DNA from: Acanthochromis polyacanthus | Lineage: Eukaryota; Chordata; Actinopteri; Pomacentridae | NCBI RefSeq assembly: GCF_021347895.1 | Contig: NC_067125.1 | Location: forward strand, 8,762,768 to 8,826,767 | Direction of reading: 5' to 3' | Length of the DNA: 64,000 nucleotides | Shown: positions 60,874-64,000 of the stretch, piece by piece | Position numbering within the stretch: the stretch's first letter is position 1 | How the letters are laid out: each line of letters opens with the position of its first letter | Notes under the pieces: model-generated | Database searches by the model: none | The model's input: the letters and a program-made list of their open reading frames with translations, nothing else | What the model was told of the DNA's origin: nothing | Program-made: the position numbers and the translations under genes

Positions 60874-60915
60874 TGTTTACATCTGTGATTGACAGCCAGA
60901 GCCGTCAATCACAGA
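60874..60915. promoter_or_regulatory. Inverted repeat with PBX/MEIS-type site and FOX motif
   Basis: TCTGTGATTGAC (60,882-60,893) and GTCAATCACAGA (60,904-60,915) form perfect 12-bp arms around a 10-bp spacer. TGATTGACAG at 60,886-60,895 matches the PBX-MEIS/PREP heterodimer site. TGTTTAC, a FOX core, lies at 60,874-60,880. Function is inferred from motifs only. Confidence 0.3.
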
Positions 60916-62703
60916 CTGAGCTGGACAGCTATTGCTTACTTAGGTGTCCTACCTGGGTCAAATTCTTCTTCAATTGTAATGCTATGAGGCTAACTAGCTG
61001 TGAGGGGACTTAAGGAAAGGAAGATGTAAATGTCTTCATATATTTACATATAATTTGATTTAACTTTATAACAACAACAAAACACAATAAAATGGATTTT
61101 CACCAAATGGAACCTTTAAATGAAAAACAGAGTTTGTGAGTTTAATCTGTGCAACAGTTACACTTTCCTCAAAATTAATTTTCCACAGCTAAGTAGCAGT
61201 ATTTTAGTGTACTTTACCAAGTAAACAAGTGAACCTAAGCCTATCACCAGACAAAGACACAGACACTGGACGATTCTGCTAAAACTCACATTTGCATCCT
61301 CCACCTTAACCCTACCTTAAAATATAAAGGGACTTCCTTCACTGAATAGAAATGTTTGATGTCTACAGCAATGTAGGGATTTGTTAATAATGAATACGAG
61401 TCTGTATGGTACAGTGTTGGTACACCTGCTTCAGCTTTATTCCTGTAATAATTAATATAGGACAGCTTCAAAGATCTCTTCATTACACTTTCACGCTATA
61501 AAAAAACACAGGGAAAAATGAGGAGAATAAAGTAAACACTAGGAAGGAAAAATTACCATTGTAAACAGTATGGAAATGACTGCAGTGTTTATAGATGACC
61601 CTTTTAGTAGCTGAAAGAGAGCATTCATGTGTTCTTTTTACTGCGGCTCTAACTCCATTTCCCATGGGGCTTGTAGGCAGTGAATTGGCTTGATTGGCCT
61701 GGGTTTACAAGCCCATAGACATGGAGGTCAAGCATGTTGTGTCCTCCAAGTGGGGCAACAGTGTGTTTGAGAGCCGAGCCACAAGCAGAAATAGAGCAAC
61801 AGTGTTTGTGACTCTCTCCTCCTGGGCCCTAACCCCATGCTTAACTATCTCAACACATCATGATACATAAAATCCTACAAGGGCTGTGCTGCTCATGCAC
61901 AATAATATAATAACAGAGTCTAATATCTGAATATCATTCACCAACTTAACATTTGTCATTACCAATGTTTGCATACACATTGCATTGTATAGTTATTGTG
62001 CTATTTAACTGTGCAATGACTAGACAGCTAAGGAGGTCTTTGGTCAGACAGTCCTTTCCTTCACACCCACCAATACCAATTTACGACCCCCCCTTACAGA
62101 TTCCTCACAGACTGAACCAGTTTTTTTTCTTCATTTCATTTGACAAGGTTTGCTTTCCGTTAGCATGCGGGGCCAAGTGTTTCACAAAGCCCCTCTTTCT
62201 GTTGTCCGTGGTACCGGGGGTTTGAGTGTGTCGCAGGTTACAATAAGTTCCACCTACTGATCTTAATTGGACCTGATGTGTTGTTCTGCTCCCAGGACGC
62301 CTGTTGAGCCCGGTTCTGTTCAGTTTCATTGTAAAGCAGGCCAAGAACTCTTGGCAGCCACTGAGCCATAAAACACTTAAGGCGCAAAAGCTTTGCTAAA
62401 AGGAGCTGGCATGAAAGGAAGGACCCGAAAATAACTGTTATTGTTTTGTTTTTTTCACCCTTTTCGGAGTTTTTTTCTTGTTTGTTCGCCCACTCACACA
62501 CATCTGCTGGTCGCAAGATACGGTCAAGCAGCGACAGTGTCACACTTTATGCCCCGGTACTGATAGTTTTCTAAGGGTGATGTTTTTCTCATTTGGGATG
62601 TCATTTAAAAACACTTTGTTTTAATTTTTACGAAAGCTTTTAAGGGATTATGGGATGGAGGCTGTGGAAATGGGGTCTGCTGAAGTTTGTTTTTATATTC
62701 CAT
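60916..62703. other. No gene recognised
   Basis: No recognised exon, repeat terminus or RNA gene. Confidence 0.4.
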
Positions 62704-62750
62704 TACACACACACACACACAGGCGCACATACATACACATACACACACAT
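62704..62750. repeat. Interrupted (CA)n tract
   Basis: CA units interrupted by GG and TA steps. Confidence 0.9.
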
Positions 62751-63263
62751 CTTCCTGCTGCTAAGGCACGACGCCCCTTCCCTGCTGTGACGGGTTTCGT
62801 TGGAATTTCCCACTCTGGTGTGGACTGCCTTTTGGAGGGATCTGGAAGTGGTGATGCAGTGACTATAATTCAGAGGGAGGGACAAGGAACTTCCCTTTGA
62901 AGACAGAGACAGCCTACGAGTGTGAGCATTTCTTTTTTCTTTTTTTACTAGCTGTTTTTGGGTGTTGGTCTCAAACCAATTAGTCTGTCGCTGTGGGAAA
63001 AACACAATAAAGCAACACAATCAAAGATATTTTCAAAGAAGAAATATTGCTTTAGTCTCTCACTGAAGTGATTACAGATTAAACACAAGGCCTAAAATGT
63101 TCTTAAGAGACTTTAAGTCTCTTTGAAGAAACAAAGTTTGCCTTTCGGAGATGATTTGCATTAATAAGTTATCACCTAATTTACCTATTATCAGTGATGA
63201 AAGATGAACTCATGGAAGAGTCCTCTTGACCATTTGGGTCATCCAAGACTGTAAGACATCCCA
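62751..63263. other. No gene recognised
   Basis: No recognised feature. Confidence 0.4.
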
Positions 63264-63663
63264 AACAAGAAAAGCACTCAGAGAGCACAGTACTCCACCA
63301 AGGCTGCTCATTCTTTTGTATCTTTTCCGGATAAGTCCCAGTAAGTCCACAGCGGTCGATTTGCAGTAGGATCACAATCATGCAGCAGTCAGCTGATGTA
63401 GTGTTCACTTGTTGTCAGAGTTACAGTGATGTCATGCCACTATCTCGCAATGATACAGAAATCTTAGCAAATCCGTAGATCCCGACTATTGGCTGCATCA
63501 TTACCAAAGTCTAATCACTTGGTCCTTGTGTCATTTCTGACCTTTCTTGAAAATTTCATCCAAATTCGTTAGACCGTGTTTGAGTAATGTTGTGGACAGA
63601 CAGAAGGAACAAACGTACGCCGATCGTCATATAACACGTCTGCGTTCCTTGGCGGAATAATAA
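63264..63663 (+). repeat. GGCGGAATAATAA repeat family, copy F (short form)
   Basis: Runs from AACAAGAAAAGCACTCAGAG to CTTGGCGGAATAATAAG. It carries the same internal deletion as copy A (TGTATCTTTTCC joined to GGATAAGTCC), so the short form is a subfamily, not a private deletion. Confidence 0.8.
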
Positions 63664-64000
63664 GAAGGCTCAACAAGCCGTCTTGTCTAAACAATACAAC
63701 AGGTTGACTGCTATGCGACACCAATAACAGAGGGATGACATGTCTGAATTAAACAATGGTAGGTCAGAACCTTCCAAAGCTGCTTCTATCTCTTCCTCCA
63801 CCTCTGTGGTATGCTTTTCTATATTTAGTAAACTAAATCGTCTTGGCTGAGTTAATTTTCAGTTAGAAGAACCCAACACTGACTATTGGTTGGACATAAG
63901 ATGCACACCCTGATTTCATACACCTCATAAATGTCAACAATGCATTGTGTAGACTATAATGTCAAGTAAAGTCGAATGCTTTATCCAGCTGCTGCTGAGA
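63664..64000. other. Trailing stretch, no gene recognised
   Basis: No recognised feature. Confidence 0.4.

Overview
This window looks like intergenic or deep-intronic chromosome from a ray-finned fish, most likely a percomorph teleost. The evidence is many long (CA)n microsatellites, tRNA-derived SINEs, Tc1-type MITEs with termini such as CACTACCGTTCAAAAGTTTGG, and degraded hAT, Tc1 and LINE coding relics of kinds common in teleosts. I found no complete host protein-coding gene, no rRNA, no true tRNA gene and no CRISPR. Most open frames here are artefacts of simple repeats or purine/pyrimidine tracts. Family names rest on remembered sequence similarity, not on a database search.

Layout. 0.7-2.2 kb: truncated hAT element with a minus-strand transposase relic, then a Tc1-type MITE. 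4.5-5.3 kb: (CA)n and a tRNA-derived SINE. 6.9-7.1 kb: an isolated CpG-rich patch. 8.7-10.1 kb: a Tc1 transposase relic and two Tc1-type MITEs. 11.3, 20.1, 25.4, 34.8, 41.4 and 63.3 kb: six copies of one unclassified repeat family ending in GGCGGAATAATAA, some carrying younger insertions whose empty sites can be read from sister copies. 15.6-16.2 kb: a TTAA-flanked, piggyBac-like MITE. 17.5-18.4 kb: a SINE split by a Harbinger-like element. 27.2 kb: a perfect four-unit heat-shock-element motif. 31.0 and 49.1 kb: two copies of a second TTAA-type MITE. 33.7 and 46.7 kb: degraded LINE ORF2 C-terminal relics. 37.4 kb: the best-looking orphan exon. 38.0-38.8 kb: a Tc1-type MITE and a full-length SINE with a 13-bp target duplication. 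44.0-44.7 kb: a solo LTR with CCAAT, GC and TATA boxes, itself carrying another insertion. 45.9-54.4 kb: three diverged copies of a local duplication, the last split by a very young non-autonomous LTR retrotransposon (50,739-53,972). 58.5-59.3 kb: a foldback element with 108-bp arms followed by another TTAA-type MITE. 60.9 kb: an inverted repeat holding a PBX/MEIS-type site.

Nothing here works together as a pathway. The value of the window is as a stratigraphy of transposon insertions plus a few unexplained candidates: the young LTR element with its unusual tandem-repeat reading frames, the three-copy duplication with similar peptides, an orphan exon, and the six-copy repeat family. I did not find a convincing new biological system.
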